Positions 38,801 through 50,142 of a stretch of DNA of 64,000 nucleotides are shown here, piece by piece (positions within the stretch are counted from its first letter, which is position 1; each line of letters opens with the position of its first letter). The position numbers and the translations under genes are program-made. This DNA is from Tilletiaria anomala UBC 951 (taxonomy: Eukaryota; Basidiomycota; Exobasidiomycetes; Georgefischeriales; Tilletiariaceae): assembly GCF_000711695.1 (NCBI RefSeq), contig NW_013546949.1:1-64000 (forward strand). The letters run 5' to 3'. A model generated the notes under the pieces. The model ran no database searches. It was not told where the DNA came from and saw only the letters and a program-made list of their open reading frames with translations.

Positions 38801-39378
38801 CCCGAAGGAGTGTCGAGACTACTTTGGCCTAGCTCGGGCGTAGCGGCAGGGGCAATGGCGATGGAGCAAGTCGAACTGAATTTTGAGCCTACTGTGAGCG
38901 CGGATGTCTCTGGCGTTCCTGCTCTCGACGTTACCACCTCTGTTGCAGGTCCCTTCTTTCGCTTCTTTGGTTCTGGTGCCGACATCGAGGGAGCTGTGAC
39001 ATTACCCTGACTAACTTTACTTTTGCCTTTCCCTTGCGCCAACTTGGATGCCCCGGGTGCGGGAATGGACTGGTGAGAATCAGCTTGGCGACTGTTGTCT
39101 TGGCGCTGCCCATATATGTCGTGCGACGGAGAAGATTGTCGGAATTGAGTTTGGGACTGCCATGCGCTCTGTTCGGCCCCCTGCATGGGCACGCTGCTGC
39201 TGTGACGGGAGGAAGGGGTGGTGTGATGAGGGTGCTTCGCCCCGGCATCGGATGCCATCGTTGTGTACGCGTGATAAGAATTTGGTGGCGGGGGAAGAGG
39301 GTGCAGAGGCCCATCATTGGATGGACTCTTTGCATTTGACGCGGAAGGGGGCAAGCTTGAACTTGCGTGGTATGACAT
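35821..39378 (-). CDS. Zn2Cys6 fungal-specific transcription factor
   Basis: The likely start is ATG at 39378 (MSYHASSSLPPSASN), because upstream residues in the same frame look non-coding. About seven exons follow to a stop at 35821. After a disordered 195-residue N-terminus with a basic KKRKKG patch, the Zn2Cys6 cluster reads CENCRRRKLKCDRRAPCGAC and ends in a Cys of SLC, and then a short helix (RMDRLEAIMLSL) likely dimerises. Later exons carry a fungal-specific transcription factor middle-homology region, for example FLHYCVDPDIFWNRL, MRVWVNLCMSDWFGS and FEMGRILRKASE, and a Gln/Pro-rich C-terminus. Targets cannot be told from the sequence. A tRNA-Tyr gene lies about 350 bases upstream in the opposite orientation. 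Confidence 0.85.
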
Positions 39379-39728
39379 GCTGTCGACCAAAAAGGGAAGG
39401 GGGCGGGGGCGGCCGAGACACTGAACGCAGGCTCCAACTGCTTCCCTGTCGTCCCCTAGTAAAGTGAGTGTGGGACGAACGATGTCGCACAATGAGTGCG
39501 CTGCAAGTGTACACCGCACGGAGTCCTTCGTTGAGAAGTCGACTGAGGAGTCGCAAATCTTGGGCGATTCGCGCGAACTTTGGCTTAGAATGATGTTCAT
39601 CGATTGAGGGATCGAGATAGAGATAAACAGACACTTCGAAGTCACAAAAATCGCTCCAGTCTCAAAAGACTTAGTTTCATGCTCCTTTGATCTATTCAAG
39701 AGGCACAGAGTAATCCAACACATATATC
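39379..39728. other. Upstream region of the Zn2Cys6 gene and tRNA-Tyr
   Basis: About 350 bases separate the regulator start from the divergent tRNA gene. The regulator's frame stays open through it, so an earlier ATG (39600) cannot be fully excluded. Confidence 0.35.
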
Positions 39729-39832
39729 CTCGCTATAACTCAGTTGGTAGAGTGTAAGACTGTAATGGAAATCGCAGGCCAACCGTAAGGTGGTGAATCT
39801 TGAGGTCCAGAGTTCGACTCTCTGTGGCGAGA
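39729..39832 (+). tRNA. tRNA-Tyr (anticodon GUA) with intron
   Basis: The acceptor stem CTCGCTA pairs with TGGCGAG over seven base pairs including one G-U. The D arm holds TAACTCAGTTGGTAGAG. The anticodon stem TAAGA pairs with TCTTG, the loop is CTGTAA...A with anticodon GTA, and the T arm is CAGAG-TTCGACT-CTCTG. A 31-base intron (39766-39796) sits one base 3' of the anticodon, the standard place for nuclear tRNA introns, and eukaryotic tRNA-Tyr genes nearly always carry one. The discriminator is A at 39832. The gene needs the tRNA splicing endonuclease to mature. Confidence 0.96.
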
Positions 39833-39841
39833 TTTTTTTTT
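39833..39841 (+). terminator. RNA polymerase III terminator
   Basis: A run of nine T directly follows the tRNA-Tyr discriminator base, the normal Pol III stop signal. Confidence 0.92.
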
Positions 39842-41388
39842 CGCCGTGCGGATCCTCTTCATTTCTCCTCGGTTTTTGTTCGGTTGTGCCCATGACGGGC
39901 CAGTCCTAAAAGTCCCACAATGCCCTCGCGACCGTGACGTCAGCCGCGAAGTCAGCGAAGTACCATTGCAGACGGCGAGATGCCCGGGAGAGACATAGAG
40001 AAATGTTAAATTTGGCGCGTCAAGCTCGCAGGACATGCCCACGGTTGTCTAGAATGTGGTCAACCCTAACAGTGTGTTCAGTTTGGTATTTTGGGCAAGG
40101 TAGCAAGTGCCCTGGCAAGAAAGACATTGGTGCTTTTGTTCTTGTTGCATATGCAATGGACGTTTTCTTATAAACGGTTGCATCTTGAGACCATGTTATG
40201 AACGTAGCGCTTGGAAGCGCTTTCCTGCTCTCGGAAAATCGAGCAAGGCCGCTGGAGTCTCTGAAACGTAGATGCAGTACGACCGCTTCGCGAGGCGCCA
40301 TATACAGAGGAGTGGTTAAGCGGCTTGTCTTTGTAGCCAGCCTATACGGGGCAGCAGCTGCGCTTCGCATAGATGTACATGTTCATACGCGCTGTAATTG
40401 AATGCCCATTTGACGTCCTCCATGAGTGGGTGCGAGGATGCGCTCTTAACCAGATTCCTTCGGTGGCGTTGCTGTCCGCGGAATCGGGCTCGACCTCCAT
40501 GGAAAGCCTCACTGCGAGGAGCTCCGAGCAAACTAAGAACAGCGCGAATCTCAAAAATAAGGTCCACGATTGACTTTGACGGGGGGCCGTTCTTTCAAAA
40601 CTCGCACACGCTCTCCTCTCTGCGCATTCTTCACTACACAAAGCCTTCATTATCATCAATATTTCGTTGATGAACTTCGTGGCTCTGAATTGCAGCGATG
40701 AGCGTCAAGTGAGGGCTAACAATGCTTTCCAGCATAGACACAGCAAGCGAATCCGGTTCATAGATGGGATAGCCTTACTTGCACTTTGGAGAAATCGTAC
40801 AGCCTAAATGAAATTCACCCAAGTTTTCAAACGAAGCATATCAAGCGTCACGGCCCTGCGAGCTTGTGCAATTGCCATTTCCAGATTTGCATCCTTTCAA
40901 GTTGGCCCGGATGTGGATAATGACAAAAGTTACGCTCTCAAAAGTCACACAATGTCAAAATTGCTGGATTGATTTAGTAATACTTTGTTAATAAAATGGA
41001 AAACCTATTGGATTTGCTCCCACTGGCTTCGGAGCACAGCTCTGGGGGCTTCCGGGGCACGGAAAAGAAGATCGGGACCTGAGCAAATAAATCGAACCTA
41101 CCCTAGTTGACTAAAGTGAAAGACACTCACCACTGGAAGGTTGCGCAAGTACACGATTACGCACGTCCACCGTCGATCGGTCCTTGTATGCCTGACTGCA
41201 CGATTTGTCGAACACATCGAGCTGCATGGATCTCCCTGTTGGTCACGTTCCGAAGACATGCACCTCGACCGCCCATCACCCGACATGCTCGCAATCTTGC
41301 TTGCCTTTGTATGGTTGCTCGTTGCGTCGCGCATTACAGCAAGGAAGTGCAAGCAGAATCACCAATTTGAATTTCGCAGAGTGATGTG
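39842..41388. other. Intergenic region, no gene seen
   Basis: About 1.5 kb between the tRNA gene and the 3' end of the RING gene holds only short frames without motifs. The section near 40920-41000 is AT-rich. No RNA gene or repeat was recognised. Confidence 0.4.
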
Positions 41389-43930
41389 CTACAATTTGGT
41401 CCCTTCGAAGATGGTCCAGCGGCGCATGAAAGGCGGTGCGTGGGGTTGAGGAATCGACATGGATAGCGGTACTGATCCGATTCCCATTCCCATTCCAGGC
41501 CCAAAGCTCATGCCGGCAATGGTTCCGATGGTACCATGGTCGGTTTGTGCCTGTGTTGCTATCGCTGGCTGTTGTTGCTGCTCTTGCTCGGCAATCGCCG
41601 CAGACGACGATGTACAAACGGTAGTAGATGGTCCACGTGGTCTTTGCATCTGCATAAGCAACTGTGAGAATAGAATTGCCGCATTTGAGTATCTTCACGC
41701 AGAGATCAGCCCCGTTCGAAGCTGCATTCGAAGAGACTCACTTGGTGCATTTGCATCCGAATAGCACCAACGACGTGTCGGAGACTCTGCATCTCCTCTC
41801 TGACGCGCCCGGCGTCAAAGCCGGCGCTGATGGCGGTCATCTGGCTTTCATCCGTGCGCGATTCGACGGTCCGCAGCCGCAGCGCAATATCGTCCAACGC
41901 CGAGCGCATTGATGCGAATTCGGTCGTCAGGTTCGTGTTCCTGGTCGCACTTGCATGGGCATAGTGGACGGGACCCCGGAAGGTGTGAGATGCTTCGGCC
42001 GGTGCTGAAGCAGGTGCTGGTGAGAGTATTGTTGGTGATGTGTGCGTGTGTGGCGTCGCTGAGCGAGGCCTGTGCGCACCTTGACTATTGCGTGCTGCCT
42101 GCGGCCAGCCATCGGCAGTGGCGAGACGAGTAGCTCTCAGGCTTGCCATCGTGCTTGCCGACGGGAACGACTGGGAGCGCACAGGCTTTGCAGTCGAAGC
42201 GGCAGAGGAAGAAGCAGCAGATGACAATGAACGTGATGTGCGGCCTGCTGTAACATGCGAGCGGGCGCTGTTCCGCGAGACATCGCCCCCGTCGGAGGGG
42301 GGGCTAGGCAAAGCGCCGCTAGGCGTCGGCCTTGGCATGTGGGGCGACAACGGTGCACGCACGTTCAGCAAAGCCGCATAGTCTGCGCCTGGATAATCGT
42401 AGCGCACCGCATTCGCACCCTCGTCCTCCTCCGGCAAGAAGGGGCCGAGACCGTCCATGCACCGATCAAGCGCGCTGAGCATCTCCTTCATGCTGCACTG
42501 CATGCGGTCGACCGATGCACGCAGCGCGCTGTTCTCGTGCGTCAGCGTGTCGATATCATGCGCATACACGTGGAGGAACGGCTCTAGGGGTAACAGAGGA
42601 CAGATGTGCTGTTGTGATTGTTCGTGATCGTCCCCACCTGCTAGGATCGCAACAAATTCGACGAGAACGTCTGGATCCTCCTGTCCACTGCTGCTATCGA
42701 CAGCCGGTTCCGTCCAATGTGGCCCCTCTTCCTCGAGGAGGATGCCGTCGCTGCAATTGCGACGCTTGCCTTGCCACATGCAGCCGAACCTGCTGAGCTT
42801 GCACGCGACGCGCACATCGGGGCACGAGTGCAGGATGTGGCTGCGCATTTGCGCGCGCGGCACGCACGTTGCCGTACGGCAGAAGCGGCACGCGATGCGC
42901 GCCTGCGGACACGCGTGCAGGATGTGCGCGTCCATCTCGGCGCCGAGGCGCTTGTGCTCGCCGCAGAGGGCGCAGGCGTGCCAGCGCACAGTGCACGCGG
43001 CGCTTCCCTTGTGCGCGGCCCAGTCCTTGCGCAGGATAGTTGTCGCGCCGCACATGCAGCCTCTTTGCCGCGGACGCGCCTCGCGCGCGTGCTCGGGCTC
43101 CTCGGCATCGTCGTACTCGCCGACGTACGCATATCCACAACCCTTGCGCACATGCGCCGGCAGCAGCGATCGCTCGCAGCTATGCGTGCATCCGCGCTCG
43201 CGATGGACGCAGTACACAGCAAGGCTGTCGACGAGCTGCTGCACCAACGCCGTAGCCGGCACGACGTCGTCGAGGTGCAGCGGCGCACGGCAGTTGGGGC
43301 ACGGCGCGCTGGATGAGGTCGGTGTTGACGCTGAAGGCTGTACTGACCGCGGGAGGTTTTCGTGGGGAGAAGTGAGTGACGAGGACGAGGAAGGGAGGGA
43401 GGCGCTGCGCCGTCGTATTCGCCGCGCGGTGTGAGGTTCACGTTGGAAGGCGGAGGCTGCTGCTATGGAGACACCCAGCTCTGCAGCTTGATGCGTTTGC
43501 TGCTCGCGCCAAAGCCAACCATCTTGGAGCGGGTCGAGGCCGTCCGCGCTGGGCGTGTTCTGATGCTGGAACGTGGGAGACTCGATGGCGGATTCTGCGC
43601 GAGCCTCGAACGCTTTGAGGATGCAGAGCTTGCAGAAGGTATGCTGGCACAGTGTTGCGATGTACGGCTCGACAAATACGTTCCTGTTTCTCATCGACGC
43701 ATAACCGCAACAAACACAGGCAAAAGGCAAAAAGTCAGTCAGTGATGATGATGACGATCTGTCCAGGCTAAGCTGGTTCCAGATACGACTCACAGGCAGA
43801 TTGCGCACTTGAGCCACGTGCTAATCTCATCATCTGGCTTGACGTAGATAAACTCCCAAGGATGCTGCTGCTGCTGCTGATGCTCTCCATCGTCGAGTCC
43901 CATGTAGTGGTCTGCATGACCACCAGCCAT
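41389..43930 (-). CDS. RING-finger protein with TRAF-type zinc fingers and coiled coil
   Basis: I choose ATG at 43930-43928 (MAGGHADHYMGLDDGE). Exon 1 ends at 43794 inside the RING and exon 2 starts at 43683, giving CAICLNVFVEPYIATLCQHTFCKLC across the join. The last RING pair, CPNCRAPL, comes about 107 residues later after a Ser-rich insert. TRAF-like Cys/His repeats follow (CVHRERGCTHSCERSLLPAHV, then HACALCGEHK, then ARIACRFCRTATC and VRVACKLSRFGCMW). An intron at about 42.64 kb leads to a coiled coil (LTHENSALRASVDRMQCSMK) and a Ser/Pro-rich region, then a second coil (FASMRSALDDIALRLRTVE). The last exon ends RRWTIFEGTKL. The RING-plus-TRAF order suggests a ubiquitin ligase of the TRAF/RNF type. 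Substrates are unknown. An earlier exon from about 44235 is possible but its frame does not join cleanly. Confidence 0.8.
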
Positions 43931-44863
43931 GCTAGAAGGAGGAGAGCGAGCCCACCTGCTTGCTGCACAGCTTCCGGAGCGGTTTCGTTGCGTGGGCACT
44001 GCTGGCGGGAAGGGGGGGTTAGGTTAAGAAGTAGCGGTTTCCAACTGCTGCTGCTGTCGCTGACCTGGGCAACCGTAATGCTCCTCGGCGGGCTGACAAG
44101 TTCAGCTACGGCTGCTGTGTATGCCATCGCGATAGCGGTGGCGGGGTCGACGCTGTGCGTAGCAAGCGTGGGTGCAGGCGTGCGCGTGTGCCTGATGGTG
44201 TCCGCCGTCATTGTGCAGCCATGCATCGTACCCACGTGCTGATCTCAGCACCGGCTGTGCGAACGACGAAGGGTTGATGTACTTTTGTAAACCCAGTCTC
44301 ACCAACGCACCGCGCCGAGACCAGCAGGCGAGATTTACGGGCTCATACTGCGGGACCGGGTGGGCGTTCGGTTGCAGGCAGGCGTGGGCGTACAGACAGG
44401 AGCTCCACACCGACACTCGATTGTCTCGGATGTTCCGAGGCAGGTGATTTGTCTCATTCCAGCACTGGGCCAGTGTGAAGAGGCATCGCCACCAGCCCCG
44501 CATGGATCCACCTCCACACCTTCGCTATCTACACACGTCGCGCCCACAGAAGCGAGTAAATATATATATATATATATCCCAGTACTGCGTTTGCAGACTT
44601 TCCTCCTTTCCCTCGAGCCAGCCTCCCGTCATCGAGTAAACTTTGTCCTCCGCCTTTCCCTCGTCTTTCCCTTCCCTCTATTCCCCTTCCATCTATCTCT
44701 CTTCCTTGAGAAATCAAAAGGCGCTGGTCGTCTTTCTTGCGAACACTCTTCACTACTTTAACTCGGCCTCTGCATCCAAAGGAGAAGAATATTAGAAAGT
44801 AGCTGGTCTACTTGTGTCAAAACCATTGCCTCTCTCACACAAGTACACACTCTGCAAGGGAAA
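43931..44863. promoter_or_regulatory. Divergent intergenic region
   Basis: This is the shared upstream region of the RING gene and the four-helix membrane protein gene. It holds a TATATA run at 44557-44577 and a CT-rich leader from about 44590 to 44760. A 155-codon frame on the minus strand from 44235 partly overlaps the RING exon in another frame and is not convincing. Confidence 0.45.
44557..44577 (+). promoter_or_regulatory. TATA-like run
   Basis: TAAATATATATATATATAT lies about 290 bases before the ATG at 44864 and just ahead of a pyrimidine-rich stretch, as in strong fungal promoters. Confidence 0.45.
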
Positions 44864-45926
44864 ATGGCGAGACAACCCTGCTGCTGCATCCCCAACAGGG
44901 GCGCGGTGGCCTCCCTGTCGCTGATCGCGATCATCATTGCCACCCTCTTCCTCGCCGGCACATTTGTTATCATCTCAACTAACGCGATGAACACGCCGCT
45001 TGTGATTCCTGCCGTGATCTTTGGATTCACCAATCTGCTCCTCTTCGTCGCATCCTGGGTCGGCTTCTTTGGCGCCATTCTGCGCAAGCGCAGGGCGGTC
45101 GCCTTCTACGCCGTTGTCCTCACCATCCTCTGGGTCTGCACTTTTATCATCGGCCTTTGGAACGTTGTCGTTGTCTTCAAGAACAGAGGAATGGTGAGAG
45201 AGCTACTCTGATTCTTTGCATCCGGACGAAATCATTGACTTCTTCTGCCCCCGCTACAAACAGGTCATCGACAGCTGCGTTGCCAAGTCGTACGCCCAGG
45301 CGCATGGTGGGCCGTTCGACTCTAAGACGTCGAAGGACGATTGCACGCATGCGCATAACATCCTCGCCTCTGTCATCGTCAGTGTCTGGGTCGTCTACCA
45401 GCTGCTGGACCTCTGGTTCATCACGGTGGTCTATGCGCTCCGCCGTGACCTGATCGAGAAGGACATGCAGGAGAAGCGCTTCCTCGAGCAGTCGTACGTC
45501 GTCAACTCAGGCGCTGCTGCGTACCGCCCCGGCTCATCCTCGCGCACCAGCGAAGAGTCCAAGATGTCCGCCCGCTCCGGCCAAGCTGTCTCAGTCCCCT
45601 ACCGCCCAACCGGTGGCCGTCAGCCAATGGGCCCTTACGTGAGTGCCGCGCACCCTGCCGGTGTCCCTGCTGCATCTGCTGCCGACACATCCGAAAAAAA
45701 GACGACTGACGCAAGGGACATCGGCAGCGCGCCTGATTCTATCAGCACAACGAAAACGTCGGGCCAGGCGAAGCGCATGTCCATGGGCCGCACCATCAAT
45801 ATCACCATTGAGCAAGACACAGACTGGCAACACGAGCCGACACCCACATCCCATTACCAGGACGCGCCGCTTTCGGCGCAGCCTGGCAGCATCTTCCAGA
45901 GCAGGTACGACCAGCGGTACGGTTGA
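44864..45926 (+). CDS. Four-helix membrane protein, tetraspanin/SUR7-like layout
   Basis: Two exons (44864-45193, 45264-45926) give 330 residues. The start MARQPCCCIPNRG carries three adjacent Cys that may be palmitoylated. Three hydrophobic segments follow at about residues 15-38, 46-70 and 78-103, then a short outside loop with IDSCVAKSYAQ and KDDCTHAH (a likely disulfide pair) and a fourth segment LASVIVSVWVVYQLLDLWFI. The last 170 residues are a Ser/Thr-rich cytosolic tail. This layout is tetraspanin-like, but there is no CCG motif, so I do not assign a family. A cortical or secretory membrane location is likely. The intron falls at MV in a loop. Confidence 0.75.
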
Positions 45927-46436
45927 GAGTACGAACAGCATACATGTCGATTAGGAGGGAGCAAGCGAGCAGTCTCATGCACGTCGTTAGCGAACAGACA
46001 AATACACAATCAAAACCGACCGGCTCTCCACTTTCTTTTGCAAACGCTCCTGTAGATGGAATGGAAATCTCGGCAACGAGAAAAAGAAAGCTCAGTATTG
46101 AAAGGAAGGCAATAGAGCAAGGGGGTCGCGGATGTAGACTAGTTTTTCCCCTCATCGACGCAAATAAACCCAGGGCCACAGTCCCCATGTTTCTAACCCC
46201 ACTTGGAGCGCATTTGAATCTAGGCACTTTCAATGCAAATGTCCACCCGAGCCGAAAGCGGGGCCTTGTTCCTTTCAAAAGTGACATGTTCCATCCGTGG
46301 CCAAGTTGACTGAGTTTGTCGATAAAGTTTCGCTCGCACGTCAGACAAGGTGAGGAAGAGGACCTTTTTGCACAAATTATCTTCACAAGCATACAAGCTA
46401 TTCTATCTCGTTCACCTCGCTCCACAGTTAATGTGT
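45927..46436. other. Convergent intergenic region
   Basis: About 500 bases of 3' sequence lie between two convergent genes. No gene, repeat or RNA is seen. Confidence 0.4.
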
Positions 46437-49400
46437 CTAGATAAGAGACGCAAAGGCCGAATGCTGCTGGCCCTGCTGACCAGGTTGGGGTCCCTGCTGC
46501 TGCTGCGGCGGCGACGAAGGCATGGCTCCAAACGCAGCGGCGCCGAACGCACTCGTCGGCTGGAACGGCTTAATGGTTGAGCCTGCGAAGCCGGTCGGCT
46601 GTGCGGTCAGCGCAGACGATCCAGATGGTGCGAGCGACGATGCCGGTGCAAAGGATGATGAAAGTCCGATGGCCTGTTGTTGTTGTTGCGTCGACTGCGA
46701 CGCCGATGCGGAGAGCATGAAGGGCGAGGAGGCCGCAGCAGAAAGAGGCTGTTGCGAGCTGAACGACCCAAAACCTGTCGCTTGTGTCATGAGCGGGCCA
46801 AAGGCGCTAGGTTGGGCGAAGAGGAACGACGAAGTGCCGGTGGTCGCAGTGGGGCCAGACGGCAAAGAGTTGCTGTGTGTACTCGGTGTTCCAAAGAGCG
46901 AGGAGCTAGGGCCAAGGCCAGCTCCAGCTCCAGCATTTGGCCTCGTAAAAGGGTTGCTTGTCAGCTGCGGACTCAGCGCCGATGCTCCTGGCGTGTCCGG
47001 ACCGGGGAGAGTAAAGGCCGGGTTGCTCGCCAGACTGGCGCCAAAGCTCGACTCGGGCTTGAATGGCTTGATACCCCCAAAACCAGTGGGCTGCGCCGCC
47101 AGAGGTGTTGCTGATACAGCAGCAGTAGAAGGGGATTGCGAGGCAGTTGTGGTTCCGTTGCCCAATGCACCTAGGTTCATTTCAGCAAAGCTTGAATCGA
47201 GGCCAGCGGATCCGTTCGGCTGATTCGGCACAGTTGAGCTGGCTGACGAGCCTGCACTGTTCCCATTCTGCTGCGGCTTGACGAAAGCAAGCTCCGAGGC
47301 GACGCTGCCCATAATGCCCGTTTGCTGCGGTTGCAACCCGCCAGGCTTGGTCGGGTCCGTCCCATCCCACGCATTGGCGCCGAGCCCGTAGTTGCCGCCG
47401 GGCGGAGCATTACCAGCTCCAGAGGCAAGTTGAGCGAGCGTCAGACCTTGCGGCTTGGAGACATCAGGTGGGGGCGTGGAGACTGCAGGTGATGCAAAGG
47501 GATTCCGCGAGCCGGTCTTTTGTGGAAGCACAGCTTTTGGCGCTGGCGTTGCCGTTACCGCTGCCGAAGGTTTCGGTGCCGATGCCGATGCCAGTGTTAG
47601 TGTTGGTGCTGGTGCAGTTGCAGTTGAGCTCGGAGCGATTGTAATTGAGTTTGCAGACAGCATCATTTCGGACGCAATGCTTGATTGGCTCTGGCTCGTG
47701 TTGACGAGGGGGAACATCGACTGCTGCGGCTGGATATGCGTGCCATTCGCGGCACCCATGCTCGACGTGCCTCCCGGTTGCCCAAAGGTGCCAAAGGGCG
47801 ACACGCTTCCAAAGCCCCCAGCAGGCTGCACCATCACGCTCTGCCTGAAAGGATTGAAGCCTGTCGCCTGTGGCTGCAAGAAGCCAGTTGTTTGCGGCTG
47901 CATGAATGGCTGCGGTTGCTGCAGCTGCATCCCACTATAGCCGGTCGGCTGACTTATCATTCCGGATAAGAATGGATTGTAGCCCGTCATTTGAGGTTGA
48001 AGCGCATCCATACCACCTGGGAAGCCGGTTATCTGCGGTTGTATCCCGAAAGACCCATATGCACCCGCCCAAGCGTCTTGTGGGCCCATGCTGAACATGT
48101 TGTTCGCATCGTTGCTTTCGATCGAGGCAAAGAAGTCCTGCACCGCTTGGTTGCTCGTCGGCGGCTTGACTGCCGGAGCCGCAACCTTCTTCTCATCCTC
48201 CGCTCTCTTCTCACCCTCTTTTACATTACTCGTATTCGCTTTGGCGGCGCCCTTGGAAGCCTTCCTAGGAGCACCACCATCGGCAATTCGCTTGTTCTCC
48301 TTGTACTCCAAGCGGTTCTTTTCAAAATTCGGGTCTTCCAAATACTCTTGGAGCGCGCCAGCAAGGCTTAATGGTGCATGCTTGAGAGAAGGTACTGTGA
48401 GATTTAGCGACCCAGACACCTTGCGCGCCGCTGCCATGTATGCGACCACCTTTTCAGTTTGCGTGCAGAAGCGCTTGTAGAGCTCCAGTGCGCGCTCTGC
48501 ATCAGATTTTGCCATCTCGAAGTAGTGTTCTGCGCAACGCGACACATCAGAGTTGAACGAACAAGTACACGACCAATCTTCGGACGTACCAAGAATATTG
48601 ATGACACCCTCATTGATGGCAGCGTACAAGACTAGTACGTCTTTGAACGAGAGGCGAAAAGCTGCCAAGTTGAGCTCATCACGGAGATCCTCGAGAAAAA
48701 ACTGTAGGCGCATCGCACTCAGCAATGGCTCACACCTCAGCTTGCGCTCGAAACTGACTCACATCACAGTTAAGAGCCGCATTGCCGACCTTTTGCGTGA
48801 TACCGACCTCACGCAAAAGCCCTTTATCCACTGTCAAGCGCCTCAGGCGGTTGCCGTCTCCCGTTGCATTTTCCCTGCTGCCAGAGCCATTTTCTCTACT
48901 GGAATCAGATGAGCGGATGACATCGTGCCCCAGTTCTCTAAACGCACGTACACGATCATCCAAAAAAGCGGCGTACGCTCGGATGATCCGCGGTGCACGA
49001 GGCGTTGCTGTTGTATCGGAAGCAGTGACAATGTGAGCACCAATACGAATAGAAGTCTATCTGCGTAGGCCGAGGCCGGAGTGCGAGAGCGACCCACTTG
49101 AGCTGCTACTTCGGCCAGCTAGAATCTTGAGCTGAGCACCCGTCTCATCTCGCAGGACGTGACTTAACACGTTTTCTACCCCTCCATTTCTGATCATGGT
49201 GTGCAGGATGATCAAAGACTTGTAGATCACCTAGAACATTGCACAGGGTAGGCCAGGTCAGAGTCTGTCAGCAGCATTTGATGCAAACGCCTGGCATATA
49301 CGCCCGGCGACTCACCACTGGGTCCCGCTCTCGCAGCCTGGATCCTAACGACCGACATACTTCTAATAGGCTGCGGTCTTGGGCGAAGGTGCTGGCAAGG

Positions 49401-49608
49401 ATGGGATCCAGGTACTTTGACTTGACGACTGAGCCTTTCGGCTTGGTTGCCGATTTGACGATCTTGTCGTAGCTGGATCAATGGTGGCGTAACAGCCAAG
49501 TCAACATGATGCTTCTTCTCTCTAGGATATGTCCCTTGCCAAGTTGCTCTTGATTCGCTGCTTCCCTGGATTCGGACGCCAAGCGCCACTTACTCACGTC
49601 GATGACAT
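46437..49608 (-). CDS. AP180/CALM-family clathrin adaptor (Yap1801-like)
   Basis: The first coding exon is just 11 bases (49608-49598, ATGTCATCGAC). It joins CTACGACAAG... near 49476 to read MSSTYDKIVKSATKPKGSVV. The ANTH domain follows over several exons: KYLDPILASTFAQDRSLLEV, VIYKSLIILHTMIRNGGVEN, then IRAYAAFLDDRVRAF, and in the large last exon LYAAINEGVINIL and MAKSDAERALELYKRFCTQT. ANTH domains bind PI(4,5)P2. The 500-residue tail has NPF motifs (NPFLSG, NPFRQS, NPFASP, NPFTRP) that bind EH-domain proteins. It also has many LxxQxTG-type sites (LQPQMTGY, MQPQTTGF, LQPQATGF) like those phosphorylated by Ark1/Prk1 kinases in endocytic proteins. It ends SAFASLI. It links clathrin, cargo and the actin coat in endocytosis. 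Minus-strand Gln/Ala-rich repeats make long antisense frames that are not genes. Confidence 0.93.
46570..48060 (-). repeat. Coding repeats: Q-x-TG(F/Y) phosphorylation motifs and NPF boxes
   Basis: Within the AP180 tail about ten copies of QPxTGF/Y or QxTG occur, densest at about 47850-48055. They match the [LIVM]xx[QNTS]xTG consensus of Ark1/Prk1 family kinases known from Pan1, Sla1 and yAP180. The DNA repeats are imperfect, so these are protein-level repeats. Confidence 0.75.
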
Positions 49609-50142
49609 CTTGAGCGATGGATGAACGACAACTCCTTGTCGCTTTGTGCAGCCAGTCGCACGGTAGTGTAGCCAGCGAGTATGAGGTCGAGCGCAGCACG
49701 GCTTGGACGCGGCGCCTGGGTGGTGACGAAGACACGAGCTTGGCTGCTCCTGTTGAATCAAAGGTACAAGTCCGTCAAAACTTTTACCCCGGCGTGCCAA
49801 TGAGCGAGTCCAGTTAGACCTTTTGTTGGAATTGGATTAATGGGGCTGAGGTGGTAGGTATGTGCTGTAGACCAGTAAAGATAGGCCGCTCTCGACGTTC
49901 GCGGTCTTTCGCTTTGAGATGTGATCGCGCAGTGTGTGAGATGGCAGTGACGTGACCGGCTGCTCGCACACTCGCTATGCTCCCTGTTCACATGCTCGTC
50001 GCTGTACACCTCTTCCCAAACTTGTCATTCAGTAAATATATTTCAGTCGTTGAAACGGTGATGCAGCGACTGTGAGTAGCGTTCGGTTGCACAGGTGTTC
50101 AAGCAAAGCGGCTGGTCAAGGTACCGCCATGCTGCGCCGACG
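49609..50142. promoter_or_regulatory. Divergent promoter region of the AP180 and USB1 genes
   Basis: About 530 bases lie between two divergent start codons. A CCAAT word occurs near 49797. Small frames here are not convincing. Confidence 0.45.

Noticed and set aside
42717-43434. Long plus-strand frames inside the RING gene
   Set aside because: They are antisense shadows caused by GC-rich codon use; the minus strand carries RING and TRAF-type zinc ligands.
43795-44235. Possible extra 5' exon of the RING gene
   Set aside because: The best donor is phase 0 while the downstream frame needs phase 1, so I start the gene at the internal ATG at 43930.
46522-47940. Long plus-strand frames of 233 and 161 codons
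   Set aside because: They are antisense to the repetitive Gln/Gly/Thr-rich tail of the AP180 gene.
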